NCBI GenBank assembly: GCA_050180485.1
Contig: JBFXED010000014.1
Location: forward strand, 1 to 64,000
Origin: CADEGL01 sp050180485
GTDB taxonomy: Bacteria; Pseudomonadota; Alphaproteobacteria; CADEGL01
Length of the DNA stretch: 64,000 nucleotides
Direction: 5' to 3'
Part shown: positions 36,353 through 45,271 of the stretch, piece after piece
Position numbering within the stretch: position 1 is the stretch's first letter
Layout of the letters: the number at the start of each line of letters is the position of its first letter
The notes under the pieces: model-generated
What the model was told of the DNA's origin: nothing
The model's database searches: none
The model's input: the letters and a program-made list of their open reading frames with translations, nothing else
Translations under genes and position numbers: made by a program

Positions 36353-37435
36353 TCAGCGCGCGGGGGGAACGACGATGGTGCTTTCGGGGTGAAGGCTCAG
36401 GGTCGTTTCCTGGCCGGCCGCGGGCAGCGCCGCCAGGCTTTCGTGATTCGTCGGATGGCGCATCATGACCGTCTGGCCCTGGCCCAGATCGACGAAGACC
36501 GCCACGCTTTCGCCTTGGAAAACGACCTCGCGGACGCGGCCCGACAGCAGGTTCACGCCGCTTGTACCGCGCGCGGCGGGCAGAAGCTTTTCCGCGCGGA
36601 CGACCAGCAGCAAATCATCGCCGGAGGGCAGCGGCCGGCTTGTCCGCAGCCGGTTGCCGTTCAGCATCACGCTTTCGCTGTCGTGACGTCGCACGGGCAA
36701 AAGAGTCGATTCGCCGACGAAATCGGCGACGAACGCATCGTTTGGGCTGTCATACAGCTCGCGCGGCTTGTCCAACTGGATCAGGCGCCCGTGATTCAAA
36801 ACGGCCACCCGGTCGCTCATGGTCAGCGCTTCGCGCTGGTCATGCGTCACATAAACGGTCGTGGCGCCCAGGGTTTCGTGCAGATGGCGCAGCTCGATCT
36901 GCATATGCTCGCGCAGCTGTTTGTCGAGCGCCGAGAGTGGCTCGTCCATCAGGATGATCTTGGGTTCGAACACGACGGCGCGGGCCAAAGCCACACGCTG
37001 GCGCTGGCCGCCCGAAAGCTGATGCGCGCCGCGCTCGCCGAAACCGTCCAGCTTGACCAGGCCCAGGGCCCATTTCACGCGCTCGGCGATCTTCGCCTTC
37101 GGCACTTTGCGGGCGTTGAGCGGGAATGCGACGTTCTCCGCCACGGTCATGTGCGGAAACAGCGCGTAGTTCTGGAACACCAGGCCGATGTTGCGCTTAT
37201 GCGGCGGCACCAGCGTGACGTTCTCGCCGCCGAAGAAAACTTCGCCCCGGCCCAGGCGTATGAAGCCCGCCAGGATGTTGAGAAGGGTGGTCTTGCCCGA
37301 ACCCGACGGTCCCAAGAGCGTCACGAATTCGCCAGCGGCGATTTCCAGGCTGACGTCGTCCAAGGCGGCGACCGAGCCGTAATGTTTGCTCACGCCGCGA
37401 ATCGAGATGGGCAGGGATTGGGCCGCAACTGCCAC
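36353..37435 (-). CDS. Polyamine-type ABC transporter ATP-binding protein, PotA family
   Basis: 360 residues from a GTG at 37435 with a GGAG about 9 bases upstream. The Walker A motif GPSGSGKTT is at 42-50, the Q-loop follows in VFQNYALFPHMTV, the ABC signature LSGGQRQRVALARA is near residue 140, and Walker B is ILMDEPLSALD. The C-terminal TOBE domain of about 110 residues is typical of PotA. It powers the two permeases encoded on the opposite strand. A 12-bp hairpin separates it from the binding-protein gene upstream. Confidence 0.93.
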   Translation of the reverse strand: MAVAAQSLPISIRGVSKHYGSVAALDDVSLEIAAGEFVTLLGPSGSGKTTLLNILAGFIRLGRGEVFFGGENVTLVPPHKRNIGLVFQNYALFPHMTVAENVAFPLNARKVPKAKIAERVKWALGLVKLDGFGERGAHQLSGGQRQRVALARAVVFEPKIILMDEPLSALDKQLREHMQIELRHLHETLGATTVYVTHDQREALTMSDRVAVLNHGRLIQLDKPRELYDSPNDAFVADFVGESTLLPVRRHDSESVMLNGNRLRTSRPLPSGDDLLLVVRAEKLLPAARGTSGVNLLSGRVREVVFQGESVAVFVDLGQGQTVMMRHPTNHESLAALPAAGQETTLSLHPESTIVVPPAR

Positions 37436-37469
37436 GCCGGTCTCCGGTCGCTCTTTAGGATCGTGAAAA

Positions 37470-37497
37470 GGGAGCGGAGGCGTCTGCCTCCGCTCCC
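37470..37497 (-). terminator. Intercistronic hairpin between binding protein and ATPase genes
   Basis: The arms GGGAGCGGAGGC (37470-37481) and GCCTCCGCTCCC (37486-37497) pair perfectly over 12 bases with a 4-base loop. In the direction of transcription (reverse) it is followed by CTTTTC. It lies 5 bases after the binding-protein stop and 34 bases before the ATPase start. Such hairpins usually reduce read-through or protect the upstream mRNA, giving excess binding protein. Confidence 0.75.
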
Positions 37498-37502
37498 CAA
37501 CC

Positions 37503-38546
37503 TCACTTCTGGACGAAGCTGGCCCAGCGGGCAAGCGCCGCTTCGCCGGCCGGCGTCGACCACCAATCGGGGTCGATCGTCGCCTGGGTCTTCATGTTGT
37601 CGGGATAGGAATTGAGCGTCTTGGCGATCTCGGGCGTGATGATGCCGGTCTGATACGCCTTCGGATTGATCGGGCCGTAGTCGATGTACTTGGTCAGATT
37701 TGCCTGCGGTTCGGGCAGCAGCATTTCGTTGATCAGCTTCATGGCGCCTTGCGGATTGGGGGCGCCCTTCGGCACGGCCAGGCACTCGGTCAGGAACAGC
37801 GCCTGATTGAAGTGCATCTTGACCTTCACTTTCTCCTTGATCAGCGCGGCGGCGCGGCCGTTCCAGATCGCGACATATTCCGCTTCGCCATCCTTCAACA
37901 TTTGCGCCGACTGGCCGCCCGAGGTCCAGAACACCAGGTGCGGCTTCAACTCTTCGAGTTTCTTGTAGGCGCGATCGACGTCGAGCGGATACAGCTTGTC
38001 CGGCGGCACGCCATCCGCCATCAACGCCTGTTCCAGCGATTCACGCGCCAGATTACGAATCGCGCGTTTGCCGGGAAATTTCTTCACGTCCCAGAACTCA
38101 GCCCAGTTCTTCGGCCCCTCGCCTTTGACCACATCGGCGTTCCACGCGATCACGGTCGAGAACGAGAGAAGGCCGACCCAGTGCTTGTTGACCGCCGCCT
38201 TCGGCAGATCCTTGGCTGCCGGGATCAGCTTGTAATCCAGCTCCATGAAAATGCCGTCGTTCGCGCCGCGCTGACAGTCGGTGACACCCAGGTCGACCAC
38301 GTCCCAGAAGGTCTTACCGCTGAGAACTTGGCTCTTCACCGGCGCCAAGCCCGTGAGATTGTCCTGCTTGACCTTGATGCCGAGCTTCTTTTCGGCCGGC
38401 TCGATGAACGCCTTCGTTTCGGCGTCCTGATACGCACCGCCCCACGACGAAAAGGTCACGGTTTCTTGCGCGGACGCGCTCACCCCGCTCCAAACGACAG
38501 CCGCGCCAACGGCAGCCGCGATCCATAGCGATTTCCTCAATGTCAC
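37503..38546 (-). CDS. Polyamine-type ABC transporter substrate-binding protein, PotD family
   Basis: 347 residues. A signal peptide of about 26 residues ends in SASA before QETVTFSSWGGAYQDAET, the typical mature start of extracellular solute-binding family 1 (PotD/PotF-like). Later NKHWVGLLSFSTVIAWN and the Trp-rich FWTSGGQSAQML line the ligand cleft. The ligand may be putrescine, spermidine or another amine. It is first in a reverse operon with the ATPase, facing the permease pair. Confidence 0.88.
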   Translation of the reverse strand: MTLRKSLWIAAAVGAAVVWSGVSASAQETVTFSSWGGAYQDAETKAFIEPAEKKLGIKVKQDNLTGLAPVKSQVLSGKTFWDVVDLGVTDCQRGANDGIFMELDYKLIPAAKDLPKAAVNKHWVGLLSFSTVIAWNADVVKGEGPKNWAEFWDVKKFPGKRAIRNLARESLEQALMADGVPPDKLYPLDVDRAYKKLEELKPHLVFWTSGGQSAQMLKDGEAEYVAIWNGRAAALIKEKVKVKMHFNQALFLTECLAVPKGAPNPQGAMKLINEMLLPEPQANLTKYIDYGPINPKAYQTGIITPEIAKTLNSYPDNMKTQATIDPDWWSTPAGEAALARWASFVQK

Positions 38547-38560
38547 CTCCCCTGAGACTG

Positions 38561-38610
38561 CGGGCGATTGCTCATTCCGCCGTCCGGTAAGCCATGGAAA
38601 ATATCGCCCG
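38561..38610. repeat. 8-bp inverted repeat upstream of the binding-protein gene
   Basis: CGGGCGAT (38561-38568) and ATCGCCCG (38603-38610) form perfect 8-base arms, 34 bases apart, beginning 15 bases upstream of the binding-protein start. The spacing suits two operator half-sites or a leader stem. A regulator is not identifiable. Confidence 0.4.
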
Positions 38611-38685
38611 AACGATGAAAGCCTAGGGCAAGGGCAGCCATCGAGGCAAGTTGCGGAGATTGGCGGAAATTACCTTGGAGAGCGG

Positions 38686-39237
38686 TCAGACGCCGCCGAA
38701 CGGATCGGGATGCGGCTCGCCCGTCGGATCGAATTTGGTGATCTCCGCGTTGGCGACCGTGCGGCCGGTTAGGCCGCGGATGAAACCCCAATGGGTGATC
38801 ACCAAGACGTGGGGCCAGTCGTGTTCGTCGCGCATGCGTTCGCAGAACAGACGGCAGCGCACGACGATATCGGCTTCGGTTTCCTTCTCCGGCCACCAAC
38901 GGCTGGGCAGATGGTCGAGGATGAATTGCGGCCAGCGCGGCGCCAGATGCTCGCGCGCCGTGCCGATGTCGCAGATGAAGCCGGCGCGCTCGCCGACCAG
39001 TGGCTCTACCGTCACGGGCCGCTTCAGGATGTCGTTGACGATCGCGGTCGTCTCGAGCGCGCGGGTATAGGGGCTGGTGATGATGCGTTGGACCGGATGG
39101 TCGCGCAGGGTCTCGGCCGCCTGGCGCGCCTGGTCCCGGCCCAGTTCGGTCAGGGCGGGGTCCTCGATGCCCGGATCGACGCGGGTGACCGAGAAGGTGA
39201 CGTTGAAAAGGGACTGCGCGTGGCGAAGCAGGATCAT
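38686..39237 (-). CDS. Histidine phosphatase family protein
   Basis: 183 residues from the ATG at 39237 (MILLRHAQS). The phospho-accepting His6 in LLRHAQS and the paired basic residues are intact. TELGRDQARQAAETL, SPYTRALETTAIV and the second catalytic His in VITHWGFIRGL complete the phosphoglycerate-mutase-like fold. Members act on sugar phosphates, nucleotides or phosphoproteins. The substrate is unknown. It is separated from the binding-protein gene by about 140 bases and runs divergently from the Tim44-like gene. Confidence 0.88.
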   Translation of the reverse strand: MILLRHAQSLFNVTFSVTRVDPGIEDPALTELGRDQARQAAETLRDHPVQRIITSPYTRALETTAIVNDILKRPVTVEPLVGERAGFICDIGTAREHLAPRWPQFILDHLPSRWWPEKETEADIVVRCRLFCERMRDEHDWPHVLVITHWGFIRGLTGRTVANAEITKFDPTGEPHPDPFGGV

Positions 39238-39402
39238 CGTGCTATGGGCCGCCGCTTTGCCTTGTTCTTTGTCAAACCAGCCATTATCTAACGGGGTGAC
39301 GCGGCCGGGACCGGGTTCGCGGTTGGGTTTAGCCCAAGCGCGGGGGGTGGTCCAGCCCGCCCCACGGGCGGGTCGAGCGTGCCAGCATCGGGCGATCAGG
39401 AC

Positions 39403-40086
39403 ATGGGCGACGGCGGCAGCATTCAGTTTCTCGACATCGTCTTTTTCGCGGCGGTGGCCGTTTTTCTCGTGCTGCGCCTGCGCAGCGTGCTGGGCCGCCG
39501 GACCGGAACAGAAAAGCAACAGCCCGATCCCTTGCGGCGCGACCGTTCTGCACCCAACCAACCCAATTCAGACCGCGTCATCGAGCTGCCGCGCCGTCCC
39601 GCCCATGGCGAACCGCCGATGGCGACAGGCAGCGCGGCCCAGGCCGGCCTGACCCAGATCCAGCTGGCCGATCGCTCCTTCGAACCCGATGGGTTCCTCG
39701 CGGGTGCGCGCGGCGCGTTCGAGATGATCGTCGCGGCCTTCGCCGCGGGGAATAAGGATCAGCTTCGCTCGCTTCTGTCCGACGAGGTCTATCGCAACTT
39801 CGCCGACGCCATCGACGCGCGCGCGAAGAATGGCGAGACGCTGCAGACGACCTTGGTCGGCATCAAGAGCCTCTCCATCGAAGAGGCCGAAATGCGCGGC
39901 ACCACGGCGATCGTGACGGTGAAGATCGTCTCGGAGCAGGTGAACGTCACGCGCGACAAGAGCGGCGAGGTGGTCGACGGTGATCCATCGCACACGGCCG
40001 AGGTGACGGACATCTGGAGCTTCTCGCGCGACACCCGTGCATCAGATCCCAACTGGACGCTTGTCGAGACTCGCAGCCCGAACTGA
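39403..40086 (+). CDS. Tim44/TimA family membrane-anchored adaptor
   Basis: 227 residues from the ATG at 39403 (MGDGG...FLDIVFFAAVAVFL); a GTG at 39379 is possible. One N-terminal transmembrane helix is followed by the basic segment LRLRSVLGRRTGTE, a linker and a C-terminal Tim44 domain (about 100-227) with DGFLAGARGAFEMIVAAFAAGNKDQL (given in parts: FLAGARGAFEMIV, LSDEVYRNFADAI). Bacterial TimA proteins are relatives of the mitochondrial import-motor anchor. The bacterial role is not established. Here it sits beside mltA as in many alphaproteobacteria. Confidence 0.9.
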   Translation: MGDGGSIQFLDIVFFAAVAVFLVLRLRSVLGRRTGTEKQQPDPLRRDRSAPNQPNSDRVIELPRRPAHGEPPMATGSAAQAGLTQIQLADRSFEPDGFLAGARGAFEMIVAAFAAGNKDQLRSLLSDEVYRNFADAIDARAKNGETLQTTLVGIKSLSIEEAEMRGTTAIVTVKIVSEQVNVTRDKSGEVVDGDPSHTAEVTDIWSFSRDTRASDPNWTLVETRSPN

Positions 40087-40090
40087 TGTG

Positions 40091-41254
40091 ATGGGCCGGT
40101 TGGCCGGGGCGGTGGCGCTGATCGCGCTTTCGGCCTGCGCCGAAAAGACGTCTCCGCCGCCGCAAGTCGCGACCCAACCGGTTCCATCATCGCCCGCCGC
40201 GCCTGCGCCACAGGCGGCGCAGCCGATCGCCTTCCCGGGCTTCTCCCTCACCGCCGTGTCCTTCGCCGATCTGCCGGGCTGGCAAGCCGACAAACAGTCC
40301 GATGCGCTTGTCGCGCTGCGCCGCTCCTGCACCAAGATCGCGGCGCAACCGGCGGACCGTCCCGTCGGCGCCAACAATGTCGGCGGCAACGCGGGGCAAT
40401 GGCGTGCGGCCTGCACCGCCCTGCAAACTGCGAAGGACGACGACGCGCGCGGCTATTTCGAGCGCGAATTCCGCGCCTATCGCGTGCAGGCGGCGGACGG
40501 CAAGGAAGGCCTCTTCACCGGCTATTACGAGCCCAGCCTGCGCGGCTCGAAGACGAAGGACGCGCGCTTCACCGTTCCGATCTACCGCTATCCGCCCGAT
40601 TGGAACGCGAAGGGCGGTCCCTATCCGGATCGCGCCGCGATCGATGCGGGTGCGTTGGCCGGCAAGAAACTCGAGATCGCGTGGGCCGAGAGCGCCATCG
40701 ACGTGTTCTTCCTCCAGGTCCAGGGCTCCGGCCGCATCGAACTTCCCGGTGGCCAGATGATGCAGGTCGGCTATGCCGGCGATAACGGCCGCAAATACGT
40801 CGCCATCGGCAAGATCCTGATCGAGCGCGGCGTCTACAAGCCCGACGAGGTTTCGCTGCAGAGCATCCGCGCGTGGATGGAGGCGAATCCGAAACAGGCG
40901 CCGGCCCTCATGCGCGAGAATCCGCGCTACATCTTCTTCCGCGTGTTGGATGCCGACGGGCCGATCGGGGCGGGCGGCGTCCCGCTGGTCGCGGGCCGCA
41001 GCCTGGCCATCGATCCCGCCTTCATGCCGATGGGCGCGCCGCTCTGGCTCGACACCACCTGGCCGGGAGCCGAGGCCAGGCCCATGCGGCGTTTGGTCGT
41101 GGCCCAGGACACGGGCAGCGCCATCAAGGGGCCCATCCGGGGCGATGTGTTCTGGGGACCGGGCGAGGAGGCCGAGCGTCACGCGGGGCAGATGCGCCAG
41201 CCGGGCACTTATTTCCTGCTTCTGCCCAAAGCGGTGAACGCGCCGGGCGCCTGA
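40091..41254 (+). CDS. mltA: Membrane-bound lytic murein transglycosylase A
   Basis: 387 residues from the ATG at 40091, 4 bases after the Tim44-like stop. The lipobox LSAC gives an outer-membrane lipoprotein. The MltA domain shows FTGYYEPSL and FLQVQGSGRIELP, and the 3D domain near the C-terminus has VVAQDTGSAIKGPIRGDVFWG with the catalytic Asp. It cleaves peptidoglycan with 1,6-anhydro product formation. It ends about 100 bases before the lutA-like gene. Confidence 0.95.
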   Translation: MGRLAGAVALIALSACAEKTSPPPQVATQPVPSSPAAPAPQAAQPIAFPGFSLTAVSFADLPGWQADKQSDALVALRRSCTKIAAQPADRPVGANNVGGNAGQWRAACTALQTAKDDDARGYFEREFRAYRVQAADGKEGLFTGYYEPSLRGSKTKDARFTVPIYRYPPDWNAKGGPYPDRAAIDAGALAGKKLEIAWAESAIDVFFLQVQGSGRIELPGGQMMQVGYAGDNGRKYVAIGKILIERGVYKPDEVSLQSIRAWMEANPKQAPALMRENPRYIFFRVLDADGPIGAGGVPLVAGRSLAIDPAFMPMGAPLWLDTTWPGAEARPMRRLVVAQDTGSAIKGPIRGDVFWGPGEEAERHAGQMRQPGTYFLLLPKAVNAPGA

Positions 41255-41353
41255 TCCCGCGCTTGCCGCGCGGGCTGTGCTCGCGCATTGTTGCGGGCCG
41301 GGGGCGCGCCGCCGGATGGGCGGAATCGGCGCGGAAAATCATAGGGTTGGCCG

Positions 41354-42118
41354 GTGGTGCAGAAGCCGAGGGTCGCGCTGTTCGTCACCTGCCTGGTCGA
41401 CCTCTTCCGGCCGAGCGTGGGCTTCGCCGCGGTCAAGCTGTTGGAGCAGGCGGGCTGCACCGTCGAGGTGCCGCGCGCCCAGACCTGCTGCGGCCAGCCC
41501 GGCTACAACTCCGGCGATCACGCGTCCGCCGTTGCCATCGCGCGCCAGGTGATCGAGGCGTTCGAGGGCTACGACTATGTCGTCGCGCCCTCGGGCTCGT
41601 GCGGCGGCATGATCAAGACTCACTATCCGGAATTGTTCGAGAACCATCCGGCGATGGCCGCCCGCGCCAAAGCGCTCTCCGCACGCACGCATGAACTGAT
41701 CTCGTTCCTGGTCGATGTGCGGAAGATGGCGTCGGTCGCCGCGCGCTTCGACGGCAGTGTGACCTATCACGATTCCTGTTCGGGCCTGCGCGAGCTGGGT
41801 GTGAAGGCGCAGCCGCGCCGGCTTCTCCAATCCGTCGCCGGGCTTTCAATGAAAGAGCTGACGGACGCCGAAGTGTGCTGTGGTTTCGGCGGCGCGTTCT
41901 GCGTGAAGTATCCGGCGATCTCGGACCGCATGGTCGCGGACAAGACGAAAGCCGTCACCGCGACGGGTGCGGGCACGCTGCTCGCGGGCGACATGGGCTG
42001 CCTCCTCAACATGGCGGGCAAGCTCTCGCGCGAGGGCGCATCCGTGAGCGTGCGCCATGTCGCCGAAGTGTTGGCCGACATGGCTGATGGTCCCGCTATC
42101 GGCGAAGCGGCGGACTGA
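41354..42118 (+). CDS. lutA: LutA-like (Fe-S)-binding protein, lactate utilization
   Basis: 254 residues from a GTG. Two CCG-type cysteine-rich domains are present, marked by RAQTCCGQPGYNSG and later VCCGFGGAFCVKYP, with additional Cys in APSGSCGGM and DSCSGL. These bind iron-sulfur clusters of the heterodisulfide-reductase D type. LutA works with LutB and LutC to oxidise L-lactate through the electron-transport chain. The three genes follow with near-zero spacing. The assignment of L-lactate is by family knowledge. Confidence 0.92.
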   Translation: MVQKPRVALFVTCLVDLFRPSVGFAAVKLLEQAGCTVEVPRAQTCCGQPGYNSGDHASAVAIARQVIEAFEGYDYVVAPSGSCGGMIKTHYPELFENHPAMAARAKALSARTHELISFLVDVRKMASVAARFDGSVTYHDSCSGLRELGVKAQPRRLLQSVAGLSMKELTDAEVCCGFGGAFCVKYPAISDRMVADKTKAVTATGAGTLLAGDMGCLLNMAGKLSREGASVSVRHVAEVLADMADGPAIGEAAD

Positions 42119-42119
42119 C

Positions 42120-43532
42120 ATGCAGCCGACCAGCGCCACCTTCAAAGGCAACGCGACCGACGCCCTGGCCGACGCCAAGCTTCAGAAGGCGCTCGGCCAC
42201 ATCAAGACCGGCTTCATCGAACGGCGGCGCAAGGCGGCCGAGCGGCTGCCCGAGTTCGAGACGCTGCGCGACGCGGCCAAGGCGATCAAGGACCACACGC
42301 TCGCCCATCTTGATCTCTATCTCGAGCGCTTCGAGGCCAAGGTGATCGCGGCGGGCGGCCAGGTCCATTGGTGCCGCGACGCGGCCGAAGCGCGCGCGAC
42401 GATCCTGGAAATCTGCCGCGCGCATGACGCGCGCACGGTGACCAAGGGAAAGTCCATGGTCGCCGAGGAGATCGGCCTCAACGACTATCTTGAAGCCAAC
42501 GGTGTCGAGCCGGTCGAGACGGACCTCGGCGAATACATCATCCAGCTTCGCCACGAGCCGCCGAGCCACATCATCGCGCCCGCGATCCATGTGAATAAGG
42601 AAGAGGTGGCCGACGCCTTCCGCGCCGCGCACACGCATCTGCCGAAGGGGCGCGCACTGGAGGAAGCGCCGACCTTACTCGCCGAGGCGCGCAAGATCCT
42701 GCGCGAGAAGTTCGTCGCCGCCGATGTCGGTATCACCGGCGCCAACTTCATGATCGCGGAGACGGGCTCGACCGTCATCGTCACCAACGAAGGCAACGGC
42801 GATCTGACCCAGACGCTGCCCAAGGCGCATATCGTGCTCGGCAGCATCGAGAAGGTGGTGCCGACGCTCGAGGACGCGGCGACCATCTTGCGCCTCCTCG
42901 CGCGCTCGGCCACGGGCCAGGAATTCTCGGTCTACACGACCTTCTCGACCGGCCCGCGCCGCGCCGAGGATGCCGACGGGCCGGGCGCATTCCATGTCGT
43001 GATCCTGGACAACGGCCGCAGCCGGATGCTGGGCACGGAGTTCCAGGAGATGCTGCGCTGCATCCGCTGCGGCGCGTGCCTCAACCATTGCCCGGTCTAT
43101 GGCGCGATCGGCGGCCACGCCTATGGCTGGGTCTATCCGGGGCCGATGGGTGCGGTGCTGACGCCCTGGCTCGTGGGTCTCGAACAGGCGCGCGACCTGC
43201 CGAATGCGTCGACCTTCTGTGGCAAATGCGAGAGCGTCTGCCCCATGCGCATCCCGCTGCCGAAGCTGATGCGCAAGCTGCGTGAAAAAGAATACGAGCA
43301 GAAACTGTCGCCGCCGACCGCGCGCTGGGCGATCTCGCTCTGGGCCTTCGCCGCGCGACACCCCGCGCTCTATCGCCTGGGTGCCTCGTGTGCGGCGCGC
43401 ATTCTCGGCGCGCTCGGCAAACGCGCGGGCCGCTTCCAATCGTTGCCGCTCGCGGGCGGCTGGACGGCGGGCCGCGATTTCCCGGCGCCGCAAGGCCGCA
43501 GCTTCCAAAGCCTATGGGCCGAGCGGAAATGA
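42120..43532 (+). CDS. lutB: LutB-like iron-sulfur protein, lactate utilization
   Basis: 470 residues from the ATG at 42120, one base after the lutA stop. The N-terminal LUD domain contains GITGANFMIAETGSTVIVTNEGNGD (in parts GANFMIAETGS and VTNEGNGD). Two 4Fe-4S motifs follow: CIRCGACLNHCPVYG and CGKCESVCP. The C-terminal helical tail is as in LutB/LldF. It is the electron-carrying core of the three-subunit lactate oxidase. It overlaps lutC by 4 bases. Confidence 0.94.
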   Translation: MQPTSATFKGNATDALADAKLQKALGHIKTGFIERRRKAAERLPEFETLRDAAKAIKDHTLAHLDLYLERFEAKVIAAGGQVHWCRDAAEARATILEICRAHDARTVTKGKSMVAEEIGLNDYLEANGVEPVETDLGEYIIQLRHEPPSHIIAPAIHVNKEEVADAFRAAHTHLPKGRALEEAPTLLAEARKILREKFVAADVGITGANFMIAETGSTVIVTNEGNGDLTQTLPKAHIVLGSIEKVVPTLEDAATILRLLARSATGQEFSVYTTFSTGPRRAEDADGPGAFHVVILDNGRSRMLGTEFQEMLRCIRCGACLNHCPVYGAIGGHAYGWVYPGPMGAVLTPWLVGLEQARDLPNASTFCGKCESVCPMRIPLPKLMRKLREKEYEQKLSPPTARWAISLWAFAARHPALYRLGASCAARILGALGKRAGRFQSLPLAGGWTAGRDFPAPQGRSFQSLWAERK

Positions 43533-44203
43533 GCGCGCGCGAAGAAATGCTCGGGCGCATTCGCGGCGCGGTCGGCAAGGGCCGCGCGCCTGATGCAATG
43601 CGCGCGGTCGATGCGCGCCTCGCGGCGCATCAAACGAATCTCATTCCCGCGCGCGGGCAGTTGGCGCCCGACGCCAAGGTCGCATTGTTCGAGACGATGG
43701 CGCGCGAGGCCTCGGCCACGCTGACGCGCATCGGCGCAGCGTCCGACGTACCGGACGCCATCGCCCAATTCCTTAAGCAGGAGAATCTCCCAAGCCGCGT
43801 CGCCATGGCGCCCGATGCCTGGCTCGGCGGCCTGGGCTGGGAGAAGCAACCGCTCCTTTCCGTCCGCCGCGGCCGCGCCGAACCCAGCGACGATGTCGGC
43901 GTGACCGCGGCCTTCGCCGCCATCGCCGAGACCGGCACGCTGATGCTTCTGTCCGGTCCCGCCACGCCGACGACGCTCAATCTCCTGCCCGAGACCAGCA
44001 TCGTGGTCTTGCGCGCGTCGCAGGTGGTCGGCGCATACGAAGAAGCGTGGGCGCGGCTGCGCCAGGCGCGGGGCGGCGAGGGCGGCATGCCACGCACGGT
44101 CAACTTCATCACCGGCCCGTCGCGCAGCGCGGATATCGAGCAGCAGCTCCAGATGGGCGCGCATGGTCCGCGCCGCCTTCATATCGTCCTGGTCGACGAG
44201 TGA
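43529..44203 (+). CDS. lutC: LutC-like LUD-domain protein, lactate utilization
   Basis: 224 residues from the ATG at 43529. VTAAFAAIAETGTLML and FITGPSRSADIEQQLQMGAHGPRRLHI (in parts TGPSRSADIE, GAHGPRRLHI) are the LutC/YkgG signatures. The fold resembles NagB/RpiA sugar-phosphate enzymes. It completes the lutABC operon and its stop overlaps the Smr-domain gene by 4 bases, so the downstream housekeeping genes may now be partly driven from the lut promoter. Confidence 0.93.
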   Translation: MSAREEMLGRIRGAVGKGRAPDAMRAVDARLAAHQTNLIPARGQLAPDAKVALFETMAREASATLTRIGAASDVPDAIAQFLKQENLPSRVAMAPDAWLGGLGWEKQPLLSVRRGRAEPSDDVGVTAAFAAIAETGTLMLLSGPATPTTLNLLPETSIVVLRASQVVGAYEEAWARLRQARGGEGGMPRTVNFITGPSRSADIEQQLQMGAHGPRRLHIVLVDE

Positions 44204-44721
44204 GCGCGAAGCGCCCGCGCGCCGACGAGACCGAGCTGTGGCAATGGGCCACGCGCGACGCGAAGCCGTTGCGGGCTCGAAATTCCCGTGCGCCGTCGGC
44301 GAAGCCGCGCGCGGAACCGAAACTGGCGCCGCGTCCCGTTCTGCCTCCGCCGACGCCGAGATCCGTCTTGCCCGAGCTGTCGCATGGTGCCTCTCCCGGT
44401 GTCGACCGGCGCACGGCGGAGCGGCTCCATCGCGGGCAAATGGATATCGACGGGCGGATCGATCTTCACGGCATGACCCAGGATGAGGCCCATGACGCGT
44501 TGGCCGCGTTCATGGATCGGGCCGAGGCGCGCGGCTGGCGCTGCGTGCTGGTCATCACGGGCAAGGGCACGCGCGGCGGCGGCATCCTGCGCGCGGCGGT
44601 GCCGCGCTGGCTCAATTTGCCGCCGCACCGGGCGCGCATCCTGTCCTTCGGCGCCGCGCGGCCAAAGGATGGCGGCGAGGGCGCGCTCTATGTGCTGCTG
44701 CGCCGCAGGCGGATGCCGTGA
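44200..44721 (+). CDS. Smr-domain (MutS2-like) protein
   Basis: 173 residues from a GTG that overlaps lutC. A basic, Pro-rich N-terminal half (about 1-70) is followed by an Smr domain with the hallmark DGRIDLHGMTQDEAHDAL and the glycine loop ITGKGTRGGGILRAAVPRW. Smr domains bind and nick DNA or cleave RNA. The small stand-alone form is frequent in alphaproteobacteria directly downstream of mltA, so the gene is in its expected neighbourhood apart from the lutABC insertion. Its stop overlaps the XRE gene. Confidence 0.9.
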   Translation: MSAKRPRADETELWQWATRDAKPLRARNSRAPSAKPRAEPKLAPRPVLPPPTPRSVLPELSHGASPGVDRRTAERLHRGQMDIDGRIDLHGMTQDEAHDALAAFMDRAEARGWRCVLVITGKGTRGGGILRAAVPRWLNLPPHRARILSFGAARPKDGGEGALYVLLRRRRMP

Positions 44722-45095
44722 CCCCGTTCGGTCAAAAATTGCGTCAGCTCCGCGCCGCGCGGAACATGACGCTCAAGGATTTGGCCAAGGCGCTCCATGT
44801 CACGCCGGCCTATCTCTCGGCGTTGGAGAACGGCAAGCGCGGCAAGCCGAGCAAGGGGCTGGTGCACCAGGTCTCGGCGGCGCTCGGCATCATCTGGGAT
44901 GACGCGGAGGAATTGGCGCGCTTGGCCGCCCTGTCCGATCCGCGTCCGCGCGTGGACACCTCCGGCCTCTCGGCCAAGGCAACCGAGGTCGCGAACCGCC
45001 TGGCCGCCGATATCGCGCGCCTGTCGGATGCCGAACTGGACCGGCTGATGGAGGTGTTGAAGACCCCGGCGTCAAAGCCGAAGGTCAAACGCTAG
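44718..45095 (+). CDS. XRE-family helix-turn-helix regulator
   Basis: 125 residues from a GTG overlapping the Smr gene. A Cro/C1-type HTH spans about residues 5-60 (LRAARNMTLKDLAKALHVTPAYLSALENGKRGKP in parts: MTLKDLAKALHVT, YLSALENGKRG). A C-terminal 45-residue tail includes LSDAELDRLMEVL. This gene follows Smr in many alphaproteobacteria and its targets are unknown. There is a 176-base gap to the convergent hslU stop, with only a small hairpin and no clear terminator. Confidence 0.9.
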   Translation: MTPFGQKLRQLRAARNMTLKDLAKALHVTPAYLSALENGKRGKPSKGLVHQVSAALGIIWDDAEELARLAALSDPRPRVDTSGLSAKATEVANRLAADIARLSDAELDRLMEVLKTPASKPKVKR

Positions 45096-45271
45096 AACTT
45101 GGGGCAATCTCTTCATAAAAAGCTTCGATGACGGCGCGCGTGCTTATGCCCGTACGTTCACGCAACACTTTGGTGACGACTCGAACCACACGCGGTGCGC
45201 GTGCACGCGATTTCTGGCGGTTGCATGAATTGTCTCACATGAAGCTGCGATGAACGCAGCTGCGCCCTGTA

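Noticed and set aside
35570..37615. 681-codon forward open frame across potC- and potA-like genes
   Set aside because: It overlaps two clearly recognised ABC genes, has no domains and arises from stop-poor GC-rich sequence.
45243..45261. 7-bp hairpin AGCTGCG/CGCAGCT between the XRE gene and hslU
   Set aside because: The stem is short, with no T-run on either strand, and cannot be called a terminator.
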